NCBI RefSeq assembly: GCF_013340935.1
Contig: NZ_WHOS01000028.1
Span: forward strand, 1 to 64,000
Length of the DNA stretch: 64,000 nt
Reading direction: 5' to 3'
Source of the DNA: Azospirillum melinis
GTDB lineage: Bacteria; Pseudomonadota; Alphaproteobacteria; Azospirillales; Azospirillaceae
The position numbers and the translations under genes are program-made. The notes below the pieces were generated by a model. That model was not told the origin of the DNA. It was given only the letters and a program-made list of their open reading frames with translations, and searched no databases. The first letter of the stretch is position 1, and each line of letters opens with the position of its first letter. Below, in pieces: positions 1 to 8,202 of the stretch.

Positions 1-104
1 GGCGAGGTGTCAAACACCCGATCCCATCCCGAACTCGGCCGTGAAAAGCCTCCGCGCCAATGGTACTGCGTCTTAAGACGTGGGAGAGTAGGTCGCCGCC
101 AGGT
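1..104 (+). rRNA. rrf: 5S ribosomal RNA (5' end cut by window edge)
   Basis: The 3' part of a 5S rRNA is visible, including the conserved block CGATCCCATCCCGAACTCGG and the closing GGGAGAGTAGGTCGCCGCC. About 10-15 bases of the 5' end lie outside the window. Position immediately before an initiator tRNA is the usual end of an alphaproteobacterial rRNA operon (16S-Ile-Ala-23S-5S-fMet). The 3' end is set by eye to within a few bases. Confidence 0.93.
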
Positions 105-183
105 CGCTCAGGCACAAGAGACGCTCAAAGCCAAAGCGCAAATGCTTGCATCTTCACCGTCCGTCACCCCACACTGATACATC

Positions 184-260
<77 letters not shown>

Positions 261-266
261 AATCAA

Positions 267-310
267 CAAGAAGCCCGCCGTGCTAACGCACCGCGGGCTT
301 CTTGCTGTTT
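267..310 (+). terminator. Rho-independent terminator of the rRNA operon
   Basis: Arms CAAGAAGCCCGC (267-278) and GCGGGCTTCTTG (293-304) form a perfect 12-bp stem with a 14-nt loop, followed by CTGTTT. It begins 7 nt after the tRNA CCA end, so it most likely ends rRNA/tRNA transcription. Confidence 0.85.
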
Positions 311-620
311 CCAGTTCTTTGCCGTTCGCGACCCTTCATCCGCAGAATGGATGGCTTTGACAAGAGTGTGCGGTGGGTTGTCGCGCTGTGTGGCCCCCGC
401 GCTCTTCAAAACGGCTGTGCAGCACGGCAAAGCTGAGGCTCTACGGTCAGCGTGCAAATCAACGCCTGCGCGAAATTAACCTCTCATAAACGCCTTCACG
501 ACGAACCTATTTTAGACAAAAGCAGGGCAGAGGGAAGGTCGCCGGGCCAGGAAGGGGCTGGTGGGCCGATCTCCTGTCGCCCGACCACCAGCCGTGTGCC
601 GGCCTCCCCAGGAGACATAA
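311..620. other. Intergenic region before the pilus locus
   Basis: No convincing gene is seen in this 310-base stretch; its short open frames look like chance. It is less GC-rich than its surroundings near 465-525. No good sigma-70 or sigma-54 promoter was recognised by eye, although the transcription start of the pilus locus probably lies here. The only clear structure is the leader hairpin at 556-593. No duplicate of the tRNA 3' end was noticed, so there is no direct sign of an integration site. Confidence 0.5.
556..593 (+). promoter_or_regulatory. Leader hairpin upstream of the pilin ribosome binding site
   Basis: GGCTGGTGG (556-564) and CCACCAGCC (585-593) form a perfect 9-bp stem with a 20-nt loop. 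It ends 16 nt before the AGGAG Shine-Dalgarno (610-614) of the pilin-like gene. It lacks a T-tract, so it is more likely an mRNA-stabilising or translation-control element than a terminator. The function is inferred. Confidence 0.4.
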
Positions 621-1280
621 ATGTTCAATATTTTGACCGTCATTATTTCGGTCGCCCTCACGGCGGTGATGGGAGCCGCCGGCGTGTTCTACGTGGGTAG
701 CGCCTTCACCACCGCCGGTCCCAAGGCCGCCGCCGTCGGCATCATCCAGGCGCTGTCGCAGGTCGATGCGGCCTGGACGCTGTATGGCAGCAACGGCAAC
801 ACCACGACCCTGGGTGCCGCAGGTTCGACGTTCCCGACCATGTCCGGTGCGGCGACGCAGACCGACTTGATCAACACCGGCTATCTCGCCGCCGTGCCGA
901 CCGCTCCGACGATTTCCGCCACCTGGAACGGCGTCGCCGGTGCCTACACGCTCGACCTGACCAACACCGCGACGGCCACCGGCGTCACCCAGTTCAGCAG
1001 CTTTGCCAACGGCGGCATCTTCCTGGTGCTGGGCACCACGGCCCTGTCGCAGTGCACGGAAATCGCCCGTGCCGGTGGCCAGATCTCCGCCACCGGCACG
1101 CTGGCCGTTCCCGGCACCGGCCTGACGCTGACCGTCGCCACCCCGGCCGCCTTCAACACCGCCTTCACCGGCTACAAGTTCGGCTGCGTCCAGGTCACCA
1201 CGGCGACGGCGCTGAGCTTCAACAACGTGACCGGCATCGCCGGTGACAACAACAAGTACGTCGCCTACTACAAGTTCTAA
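621..1280 (+). CDS. Type IV pilin-like protein (probable major pilin)
   Basis: This 219-residue protein probably forms or contributes to a type IVb-like pilus. Residues 2-29 are strongly hydrophobic, like the N-terminal helix of a mature pilin. A Gly-Tyr-Leu...Val-Pro-x-x-Pro segment near residue 87 is typical of pilin globular domains. Cys145 and Cys189 could close a C-terminal disulfide loop of the type IVb kind. The oddity is that there is no positively charged leader and no Gly/Glu prepilin-peptidase motif: hydrophobic residues start straight after Met. The start is well supported by AGGAG 7 nt upstream, and a strong terminator follows. The composition is very rich in Thr, Ala and Gly, as in secreted proteins. 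Pilin identity is inferred from architecture and from the assembly genes downstream. Confidence 0.6.
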   Translation: MFNILTVIISVALTAVMGAAGVFYVGSAFTTAGPKAAAVGIIQALSQVDAAWTLYGSNGNTTTLGAAGSTFPTMSGAATQTDLINTGYLAAVPTAPTISATWNGVAGAYTLDLTNTATATGVTQFSSFANGGIFLVLGTTALSQCTEIARAGGQISATGTLAVPGTGLTLTVATPAAFNTAFTGYKFGCVQVTTATALSFNNVTGIAGDNNKYVAYYKF

Positions 1281-1310
1281 GCGTTGTCCGAAACGCCCTG
1301 TTGCTGACCG

Positions 1311-1345
1311 AAACGCCCCGACCCCTGCGGCCGGGGCGTTTTCTT
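1311..1345 (+). terminator. Terminator/attenuator after the pilin gene
   Basis: AAACGCCCCG (1311-1320) pairs with CGGGGCGTTT (1332-1341), giving a 10-bp stem followed by TTCTT. It sits 31 nt after the pilin-like gene and before the rest of the pilus genes. It would let the pilin be made in excess over the assembly proteins, with partial read-through or a separate promoter serving the latter. Confidence 0.75.
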
Positions 1346-1439
1346 GTGATTTTCCGGGTCTTTTTCCGGAAAGCGCGGCAACGGGATTGGTTCGCGACCC
1401 GGCCGCAAGATAGAGTGGGCCCGATTTGGAGGCCATGCC

Positions 1440-3077
1440 ATGACATCGCTGATCCTGATGACGATCATGGCCATCTCGCTGGTGGCGACGACCGGCTACA
1501 CCGCCTACACCATGGTCGACGCCTCGAACCGGATCAGCCAGGCGCAGCGAAGTGCCGCCGATATGCACCGGCTGGCGGCATTGGTCGAGGCGAACCTGCG
1601 CGTTCTCGACAATGACGGAGTCGCCAGCCCGCCGGCGCCCGAGGATCCGCCGCCCCGCGCGGTAGGTACCGTGTCCACAAAGGCGCAGACATCGACCGGC
1701 AAGGCCGCAGCCAAGGAGCCGGTGCAACCGGCCGGGACCCTGCCGCGCTGGCTGATGCCGGGCACACGGACACCCTGGGGAGCGGTCTACGGCTATTGCG
1801 TGTTCGCTCCGGCATCGGACCGGGCGGCGGCTCAGCTCCGCACGGCGTCTTGGCCGGCGGGGGCAGCCAGCGGTGGGCGCAGCTACGTGGCGGCCGCACC
1901 CGCGGCTCCAACTGAACTGGCCCGTGCCGGAGTAATCGCCGCAATCGTGGCGCCGCCCATCGGTTCGACCGCTCTGCCGGACTGCACAGCCCTGACCTTC
2001 CGCGACGGCCGAATCGAGGTTGCCGAGGGCAGCGCCGTCGCCGTCACCCGCGGGGCCTCGGCCGATCTCGCAGCTCTGGCCGCCTCGGCGACCGTCACGC
2101 GCCATGTGGCACCGACCGCGCAGGGCGATGCCACCGGAACCAGCCCGGCCGACGCGATGACCCTGTCGGCCGCTCTCGGCCATTGGCAGGCGACCCGGCC
2201 CTCGACCATGGTCCTGCGTCTCGCCCCCGGCCGGCACGAGCTTCCGGCGGCGCAGGTGCAGGCATTGGCCACCGATCAGGACGGTGGCCGGGCGGTGCGG
2301 CTGGTGCTGAAGGCGGAGGCACCCGGAGTCGTGGTATCGACCAACCCGCCGGACGTGGCGCTGCGGCTGCCGACCGATACCCGGATCGAGAATATCGGCT
2401 TCGAGATGCCGGTTGAGGCGCTTCCCGGCACCCGGCTGACCTTCGCCGGCAACAACGCCATCTCCACCAACCGGGCCGCCGGGCTGCGGGTGGCGCATGC
2501 GCGGCTCGACGTCGCGGGCGGGAAACTGACGGTGACGGCGCCTGGAGGCGACGGGGTGCTGGTCGACGGCGGCACCGCCCTGTTCCGCGACGCCGCGGTC
2601 GAGGTCACGGTGGGGGCCGGACGCAGTGCGCTGGTGTCCTCGCTGGGGGCCGGCGTCACCTTCACAGCCGAATCGCGGCGCCCGACGCTGCAGGTCCATG
2701 GCAGGGGCCTGCCGATGGCGGCGCTGCGCAGCGGCGGCGGCCAAGCCATCCTCGACCGGACCGACGTCGCCGTCGACAACGGCACGCCCTTCGGCATCGT
2801 CATCGAGAACGGGCAGTTGGAGATGAAATCCTCCGTCATCGGCGGGCCGACGGCGCGGCCGGGCAGTGCCGGTGTCCTCGACCTTGGCGGGTCGCACGCG
2901 GTGGCGGATCCCAACAGCCACATCTGGTCGGCGCCCGGCGGCCGGTGCGCCCAGGGGGCGCTGTTTTCCCAGCAGGCTGTCGCGGGGGAGGGGGCGCGCG
3001 CCGTTTCCGGGGCCGCCGCATCGGGCGCGGTTCTGCCGTCGGTCGCCAATCGGGCGAGCTGGACATGCCGGTCCTGA
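1440..3077 (+). CDS. Large pilus-associated protein with N-terminal membrane helix and beta-helix-like repeats (PilV-like candidate)
   Basis: This 545-residue protein starts with a hydrophobic helix (residues 2-24) and an amphipathic helical stretch (25-56), the layout of a pilin N-terminus without leader. A Pro/Ala-rich linker (60-100) follows, then a domain with Cys120 and Cys182. From about 245 to 480 there are short beta-strand repeats rich in Gly, Val and Asp, resembling a right-handed parallel beta-helix. The start has GGAGG at 1428-1432. The stop overlaps the ATPase gene by 13 nt, so the two are one transcription unit. Position and size suggest the tip adhesin or large minor pilin (PilV in R64 plasmids), but I recognise no PilV-specific motif. 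A pectate-lyase-like fold attached to a pilin stalk is the alternative reading. Confidence 0.5.
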   Translation: MTSLILMTIMAISLVATTGYTAYTMVDASNRISQAQRSAADMHRLAALVEANLRVLDNDGVASPPAPEDPPPRAVGTVSTKAQTSTGKAAAKEPVQPAGTLPRWLMPGTRTPWGAVYGYCVFAPASDRAAAQLRTASWPAGAASGGRSYVAAAPAAPTELARAGVIAAIVAPPIGSTALPDCTALTFRDGRIEVAEGSAVAVTRGASADLAALAASATVTRHVAPTAQGDATGTSPADAMTLSAALGHWQATRPSTMVLRLAPGRHELPAAQVQALATDQDGGRAVRLVLKAEAPGVVVSTNPPDVALRLPTDTRIENIGFEMPVEALPGTRLTFAGNNAISTNRAAGLRVAHARLDVAGGKLTVTAPGGDGVLVDGGTALFRDAAVEVTVGAGRSALVSSLGAGVTFTAESRRPTLQVHGRGLPMAALRSGGGQAILDRTDVAVDNGTPFGIVIENGQLEMKSSVIGGPTARPGSAGVLDLGGSHAVADPNSHIWSAPGGRCAQGALFSQQAVAGEGARAVSGAAASGAVLPSVANRASWTCRS

Positions 3078-4594
3078 AGCCGTCCGCCGCCTTCCGCGAG
3101 GAACTTGCCGGCTACCTGCTGCGCAAGGGGCTGGTGACGCGCGGTATCCTCGACGCCGCGATGGCGGAGCAGCGGGTGACCGGCGAGTCGCTGGGCGCCA
3201 TCCTGGTGCGCAACGGCTTCCTTGCCCGCGCCGATCTGGACGAGGCGAATATCAGCCATGAGACCGCCCTGGAAACGCCGGAGGCGATGGGCGGCACGCC
3301 GATCCCGCTGCCGCTGCTGGAGCGGCACGCGATCATCGTCACCGGGCTCAGCGACGACGCGGTGCATGTGGCGACGCTGCACGACGAAACGGTGGCCGGC
3401 CGGGTGGCCGCCCGTTACTACCCTGGGCGGACGGTGCGCTTCAGTAGCTTCGTCCCCGACCAGTTCGACGAGTTTCTCGACCGCGTCCGCCGCGCCCAGT
3501 CCGGGCTGGAGGACAGCGATCCCGTGGAGCAGCTGGTGTCGCGCGCGGTTGAGGCCGGGGCGTCGGACATCCATATCCTGCCGCGCCGCAAGACCTGCAG
3601 CATCTTCCTGCGGGTGGACGGCATTCGCCGCCTGATGGACGAGACGGCGGCGGCTACCGCCGCCACCATCGTCGCCCGGATCAAGGACCGCTCCGGCATG
3701 GATCTGGCGGAGCGGCGGCTGCCGCAGGAAGGGCGGTTCGAGGTCGAGCATCGCGGGCGGCCGGTCGACCTGCGCGTGACCACCGTGCCGTCGGTGGATG
3801 GCGAGATCATCGTCATGCGCATCCTGGATGTGGAGCGGGTGCAGCCGAACCTGGACAGGCTGGGCATCAGCCAGGTCGGTGACTGGCGCCGCGCGGTGGA
3901 CCGGCGCCATGGGCTGTGCCTGGTCTGCGGGCCGACCGGGTCCGGCAAATCGACCACCCTGACCGCGACCGTGCGCGAGATGGACCGGCTGGGCCGCGCC
4001 ATCTACAGCATCGAGGATCCGGTGGAATACCGCATGGCCTATACGGGGCAGGTCAACGTCAACCCGGCGGTGAAGCTGGACTTCGCGCGGGTCGTCCGCA
4101 CCTTCATGCGCGCCGACCCCGACGTGATCGTGCTGGGCGAGGTGCGCGACGAGGAGACGGCGCAGATCGCGGTGCGCGCCGCCGACACCGGCCATATGGT
4201 GCTGACCACCCTGCACACGGGATCGGTGAACGGAGCGATCGACCGGCTGCGCCATCTCGGCGTTCCGGCCCATGACATCAAGTCGCTGTTGCGCGGCGTT
4301 CTGGTGCAGTCGCTGGTCCGCACCATCTGCCGGGCCTGCCATGGTGCCGGTTGCGCGGCTTGCGGCAATGCCGGCTATGCCGGGCGGACTGCGGTCAGCG
4401 AATGCGCGGTGTTCGACGAGCCCGCCGCCGTGGTCGCCGCGGCGAAGGGCGCGCGGAACTGGCGGTCGCTGTATGAGGATGCGGTCGCCAAATTTCACGC
4501 CGGCGTCACCACCGCGGCCGAACTGCGCCGCGTCTTCGGCAGCGAGGCCAAGGGTGTGGAGCAGCGCATGCCGGCGCCGCGGCCGAAGACGTGA
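3065..4594 (+). CDS. pilQ: PilQ/GspE-family pilus assembly ATPase
   Basis: This cytoplasmic secretion ATPase of 509 residues should power pilus extension. An N-terminal T2SSE-like helical domain occupies about 1-90. Walker A GPTGSGKST is at 289-297, an Asp-box near 316-320, Walker B DPDVIVLGEVRD at 351-362 and a His-box with TLHTG at 382-386. Cys422, Cys425, Cys430 and Cys433 form a zinc-binding CxxC...CxxC pair as in GspE/PilB-type extension ATPases, which argues against a PilT retraction ATPase. I chose ATG 3065, which overlaps the previous gene by 13 nt; a longer frame upstream adds only low-complexity residues. It is the sole pilus ATPase in the locus, as in R64-type systems. Confidence 0.88.
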   Translation: MPVLKPSAAFREELAGYLLRKGLVTRGILDAAMAEQRVTGESLGAILVRNGFLARADLDEANISHETALETPEAMGGTPIPLPLLERHAIIVTGLSDDAVHVATLHDETVAGRVAARYYPGRTVRFSSFVPDQFDEFLDRVRRAQSGLEDSDPVEQLVSRAVEAGASDIHILPRRKTCSIFLRVDGIRRLMDETAAATAATIVARIKDRSGMDLAERRLPQEGRFEVEHRGRPVDLRVTTVPSVDGEIIVMRILDVERVQPNLDRLGISQVGDWRRAVDRRHGLCLVCGPTGSGKSTTLTATVREMDRLGRAIYSIEDPVEYRMAYTGQVNVNPAVKLDFARVVRTFMRADPDVIVLGEVRDEETAQIAVRAADTGHMVLTTLHTGSVNGAIDRLRHLGVPAHDIKSLLRGVLVQSLVRTICRACHGAGCAACGNAGYAGRTAVSECAVFDEPAAVVAAAKGARNWRSLYEDAVAKFHAGVTTAAELRRVFGSEAKGVEQRMPAPRPKT

Positions 4595-4621
4595 GGCCGA
4601 AGACATGAAACGTCGGCAGCG

Positions 4622-5101
4622 ATGAACATCATCCAGGCGATCTTCGCCCTTGCCCTGATGGGCATGGTGGTGGCGGGCGGCATCCAGTATGTCAACCCGT
4701 CGGCCATGGCGAAAAGCCGTGTCGCCTCGCAGGCGGATTCCGGCTTTTCCGTGCTGGAGGGTGCCTATCGCAGCCGGCAGGCCAGCGGTGCAGCGGTGCC
4801 GGCCGCCGACGGGTGGCAGGCGGCTCTGTTCCCCGCCTTCGGCACGATGCCGCCGGCGGTGTCGGGGCTGTCCTGGTCCTACGGCGTGCAGGCGGAGGGG
4901 ACTTGGTTCTGCCTGTCCGGACCGCTGTCCGGCGGGGCGGCCGGTGGAGTTGGTGGCGATCCGGTGACTGGGGCACTGACCTCCCTCGCCACCCGGCGGC
5001 CGGAGGGGCTGTACGAGGTGACGCGCACCTGCGGCGGGGCAGGGGGAGAGCCGGCGGGAACCGTGGCCGCCACCCTGTGGATGCAGCGGACGGCGCGATA
5101 G
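4622..5101 (+). CDS. PilM-like, pilin-like small membrane protein
   Basis: The product has 159 residues. Residues 3-22 are a hydrophobic helix beginning at the N-terminus without a leader, followed by a polar helix (28-53) and a small globular part with Cys97 and Cys137. Size and layout match the PilM proteins of R64-type pilus operons and also resemble a minor pilin. It starts 27 nt after the ATPase gene. A six-codon open frame starting at 4605 ends in an ATGA overlap with this start and could couple translation. No enzymatic motif is seen. PilM is the better guess from gene order, between the ATPase and the PilO-like protein, but homology was not tested. Confidence 0.5.
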   Translation: MNIIQAIFALALMGMVVAGGIQYVNPSAMAKSRVASQADSGFSVLEGAYRSRQASGAAVPAADGWQAALFPAFGTMPPAVSGLSWSYGVQAEGTWFCLSGPLSGGAAGGVGGDPVTGALTSLATRRPEGLYEVTRTCGGAGGEPAGTVAATLWMQRTAR

Positions 5102-5141
5102 GGGACTGGCTCCGGTCCTCACGTTGTTTCAGCCCCGGCCA

Positions 5142-5170
5142 TTGACCGCAGGGCATCGGCGGGCATAGAG
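5142..5170 (+). promoter_or_regulatory. Weak candidate promoter before the pilO-like gene
   Basis: TTGACC (5142-5147), a 17-nt spacer and ATAGAG (5165-5170) lie in the 153-bp gap after the PilM-like gene. The -10 match is poor. This is the only sizeable gap among the assembly genes, so an internal promoter is plausible but unproven. Confidence 0.25.
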
Positions 5171-5254
5171 ATGCTGCGGCGTCCTGTCCGTACGTGGTAG
5201 CTTGGACGGGGTGTCGCCACCTCTTTCGGTCGAGTCGGGAAGGCAGGGGCGTTC

Positions 5255-5989
5255 TTGGGCAGCGGCGGTCTCGCGACCAATGTCATGTACGGCTTCCTGG
5301 AAGGCGTGGAGCGCCGCGACGCCCTTGCCTATGCGCGCTCGTTCGCCCGGCGCACGGTGGGAAGCTCCGAACGCTGCTGGTACGCGGTCGAGCCGCTGTG
5401 GACCGGCTTCCTCTATGAAATCCACGAGGGCGGCCCCGGCCGGTCCTTCCTGCCCGATCTGGTGACGGAGCTTGACGCCAATCCCGGCGGCATCGCGCTG
5501 GTGCCGTCGGGGCGCCGGGTGTTCGAACTGACGGTGCGCAACGGTCGTCCGGTCGGCGGGCTGCTGCCCGAGGCCAAGAGCCGACAGGTCCAACTTCAGA
5601 TGGCGGCGATCCGGCCGACGGTGCCGGTCGACGGCAAGGCTTATGGCGTGGTGATCCCGCCCTGGGTGACCGCCGATCAGGTCAGGCTGCGCACCATCCG
5701 GGCGACGCGCCGGATGCGGCGGGTGTCGGCGCCGGTCTCGGTGCCGCTGGCGCTGTCGTCGGTCGGTTTCGCCGCCGGGCTGGGGCTGCTGACCAGCGGC
5801 GGCGGGCTGTATTACTGGTCGCCGCACCGTGTGCCGCAGCCGCAGGCCCTGACGCTGGAGCAGATGCCCCACCGGCAGTGGGAGGCGGCGTTGGCCGCCA
5901 TCGGTCCGGACAATTATGTCAGCAAGCTGGAATACCGTGACGGCAAGTGGACCATTGAGATTGCGGGCCAGACTGCGGGTGCCCGTTGA
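5255..5989 (+). CDS. PilO-like pilus accessory membrane protein
   Basis: This 244-residue protein has a cytoplasmic-like N-terminal domain (1-155) and one strong membrane segment at about 162-187. A short C-terminal domain (190-244) reads like a small alpha/beta fold. The layout is that of a bitopic inner-membrane assembly protein, as expected for PilO of R64-type systems, though R64-type PilO proteins are longer. The start is probably TTG 5255, with GGCAGGGG 6 nt upstream; ATG 5285 is the alternative and has no clear ribosome site. The stop TGA overlaps the start region of the next gene. Assignment to PilO rests on gene order and topology, not on recognised motifs. Confidence 0.5.
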   Translation: MGSGGLATNVMYGFLEGVERRDALAYARSFARRTVGSSERCWYAVEPLWTGFLYEIHEGGPGRSFLPDLVTELDANPGGIALVPSGRRVFELTVRNGRPVGGLLPEAKSRQVQLQMAAIRPTVPVDGKAYGVVIPPWVTADQVRLRTIRATRRMRRVSAPVSVPLALSSVGFAAGLGLLTSGGGLYYWSPHRVPQPQALTLEQMPHRQWEAALAAIGPDNYVSKLEYRDGKWTIEIAGQTAGAR

Positions 5990-6078
5990 TGCCGCTGACG
6001 GTCGCCGATTTACTCATTCTCAAGCATAGCGCTGGGAGTATTGCCGCCGGAGCGGAGGGTCGCAACCGGCGGGCGGGA

Positions 6079-6666
6079 ATGATGGTGGACCGGGTTTCCG
6101 GAATGATCGGGCGAATGGCGGGAGCGGCCTTGCTGGCCGCGTCGCTGGCGGCTGGCCCGCTGCTCCCCGCTGCCGCGCTGGCGGAGGAGAGCCCGTTCCT
6201 GCCGCCATCGGCGCGCCAGGACAATCTGGAGCGGCGCCTGCAACAGCGCATCGACACCGCGGTGTCCGGGCTGGAGGAGCGGGTCGCCAGGGCGATGATC
6301 GATGCGCTCGACGGACGGACGCGCGACGGCGCCCTGCCGCGGGCGGTCGAAGATGCGCTGGCCCGCCGGATGGCGGCGCCGGGCGGGGCCTTGCCCGGTG
6401 GTGCCTCCGCCGGAGCGATGGCGCCGGGCGGACGCCGCCAGGGGACGGCTCTGGCCGGAAGCCCGCCAGGGGCGCCGCCGCTGCCGCCGCTGCCCAACAT
6501 GCCGGGGTCCGCCATATCGGCGGCCGATCTGGTGCCGTCGGGCGCCACCTTCGTCGGCTGTCTCGACGGCCGCGCCTTTTTCCAGGACCGTGCCGGCACG
6601 CCGTTCCTGATCGACCCGCGCGCCTTCCCGGCGACGGGCGGGGGACCCGCCACATGCGCAAGATGA
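6079..6666 (+). CDS. PilP-like periplasmic pilus assembly protein
   Basis: From ATG 6079 the protein has 195 residues with a good Sec signal peptide (hydrophobic core about 14-27, cleavage after AALA). A charged helical stretch, a Gly/Pro/Ala-rich linker and a small C-terminal domain with two Cys follow. PilP proteins of R64-type systems are small exported proteins encoded next to the secretin, and the C-terminal segment (SGATFVGCLDGRAFF onward) would be the secretin-interacting part. A longer frame begins at ATG 5989, abutting the pilO-like stop, but would bury the signal peptide behind 30 extra residues. The end overlaps the secretin gene by 13 nt. The Gly/Pro linker is unusually long. Confidence 0.5.
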   Translation: MMVDRVSGMIGRMAGAALLAASLAAGPLLPAAALAEESPFLPPSARQDNLERRLQQRIDTAVSGLEERVARAMIDALDGRTRDGALPRAVEDALARRMAAPGGALPGGASAGAMAPGGRRQGTALAGSPPGAPPLPPLPNMPGSAISAADLVPSGATFVGCLDGRAFFQDRAGTPFLIDPRAFPATGGGPATCAR

Positions 6667-8189
6667 CCGTTGTCCGCAAGAGCGGCTTTATCAAGACTGG
6701 CGTCCTTATGCCCGCCATGTTGGGGCTGCTGGCCTCCTGCTCCCTGCCGGAGGTGGCCGAACTGCCGAAGCGCGAGACAGTGGTCGCCGCCGCCGAGCAG
6801 CGCCTGACCGAGGACAATTCCCCGGCGGTGACCGAGGTGCCGGTGGGCCGCGGCATGCTGGTCGCCCAATCCCTGCGCCAGCCGCTGCCGGCCAGCCTTG
6901 CGGCGCGCCAGATCTCGGTCAGCTTCCCGTCGGGCGAGAACACGCTGGACCGGCTGACCAGCATGATGACCTATTCCGGCGTGCCGGTCGCCACCCGCTT
7001 CGAGGGCACCGATGGGGCGGCGATGCTGCGCCAGACCCTGCCGATCCGCGCCTTCACCGGCAGCTTCACCGATCTGGCAGGCGTGCTGGAGACCGGCATG
7101 GGCGTGGTGGCGTGGTGGCAGAACGGCACGCTGTTCCTCAGCAACCGCGACCGCTTCGCCTTCACCGTGCCGCAGAACCAGGCGGTCATCGATTCGGTGA
7201 TGACCGATCTGAAGACGCTGGGCGCCACCGACATCACCCAGTCGCTGCGCGGCGGACAGGTGGTCTTCTCCGCATCGCCCACCGTCTACAGCGAGGTGAT
7301 CCAGCCCTACATCGACCGGCTGCACCGCAACATGGCGATGGTGCGCATCCAGCTGGCGGTGGTCAGCCTGGGGCTGACCGACCAGTCGGCCAGCGGCTTC
7401 GACTGGAACGCGCTGGCCTTGCAGTTCAACCGCCTGCAATCGGGTGCCACCACGACGACCACCAACGGGACGACGACGGTCAATGGCGGGCTCGGCGGCA
7501 CGGTCTCGGCGGGCCAGGCGCCGATTTCCGTCAACATCTCCAACCCCGGCACGCTGCTGGGTGTCAGCGGCGTGTTCAATGTCGCCGGCGCCATCTCCTT
7601 CCTGTCGAAGTTCGGCAACACCGACACCCGCCAGAATGTCGAGGTGCACACCCTGTCGGGGGCGGAGGTGACGCTGCGCAGCGGCCAGACCATCCCCTAT
7701 GTCACCGGAGTCGGCGTCACCGCCGTCGGCGGGCTCGGCACCACGACCGCCGCGACCGGCAATGCCGCGCTGAACTCACCGGGGGTGGTGGGGTCGGCGC
7801 AGACCGGCACGGTCCAGACCGGGCTGACCATCAAGCTGACGCCGCATTTCGACGCCGACAACCAGATCGTCACCATCGACCTGAACCTGCTGCTGAACAA
7901 TTTGATCGAGTTCCGCGATCTGAATGCCGGCAATCAGGTGGGCATCCTGACTCAGCCGGTAACGCAGGAGCAGGCGCTGAACGACATCGTCCGGGTGGTG
8001 GCCGGCAACACGGTGGTGCTGGGCGGCCTGCAGACCGACAGCCGCGGCTTCAGCGGCAACCAGCCGACGGTGACCCGCGGGGCGATCGACAAGGGGGTGA
8101 TCGGCAAGCAGGCGCAGGACATCAGCAAGGACGCGCTTTTCCTGATCCTGCGGCCGACCGTGACGGTCTTCCGTCCGGCGGCGCGCTGA
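6654..8189 (+). CDS. pilN: Secretin lipoprotein PilN (outer-membrane pilus channel)
   Basis: This 511-residue outer-membrane secretin should form the pilus exit channel. The lipobox LLASC places the lipidated cysteine at residue 29, as in PilN/BfpB-type lipoprotein secretins. N-domains span about 70-240. The secretin core covers about 250-505, including VHTLSGAEVTLRSGQTIPYV and a C-terminal NTVVLGGLQ stretch typical of secretins. A Thr/Gly-rich insertion lies near 265-285. ATG 6654 has GGGGGA 9 nt upstream; ATG 6663 would give an exact ATGA overlap with the preceding stop and cannot be excluded. Genes on both sides overlap or abut, so it is co-transcribed with the PilP-like and PilR genes. 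Confidence 0.85.
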   Translation: MRKMTVVRKSGFIKTGVLMPAMLGLLASCSLPEVAELPKRETVVAAAEQRLTEDNSPAVTEVPVGRGMLVAQSLRQPLPASLAARQISVSFPSGENTLDRLTSMMTYSGVPVATRFEGTDGAAMLRQTLPIRAFTGSFTDLAGVLETGMGVVAWWQNGTLFLSNRDRFAFTVPQNQAVIDSVMTDLKTLGATDITQSLRGGQVVFSASPTVYSEVIQPYIDRLHRNMAMVRIQLAVVSLGLTDQSASGFDWNALALQFNRLQSGATTTTTNGTTTVNGGLGGTVSAGQAPISVNISNPGTLLGVSGVFNVAGAISFLSKFGNTDTRQNVEVHTLSGAEVTLRSGQTIPYVTGVGVTAVGGLGTTTAATGNAALNSPGVVGSAQTGTVQTGLTIKLTPHFDADNQIVTIDLNLLLNNLIEFRDLNAGNQVGILTQPVTQEQALNDIVRVVAGNTVVLGGLQTDSRGFSGNQPTVTRGAIDKGVIGKQAQDISKDALFLILRPTVTVFRPAAR

Positions 8190-8202
8190 CGGGACGGCGG
8201 CG

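Noticed and set aside
507-2921. An 804-residue minus-strand open frame across the pilin and beta-helix genes
   Set aside because: It is a GC-rich antisense shadow: its composition is dominated by Arg, Gly and Pro, it has no ribosome site, and the plus-strand genes beneath have signal segments, ribosome sites and family features.
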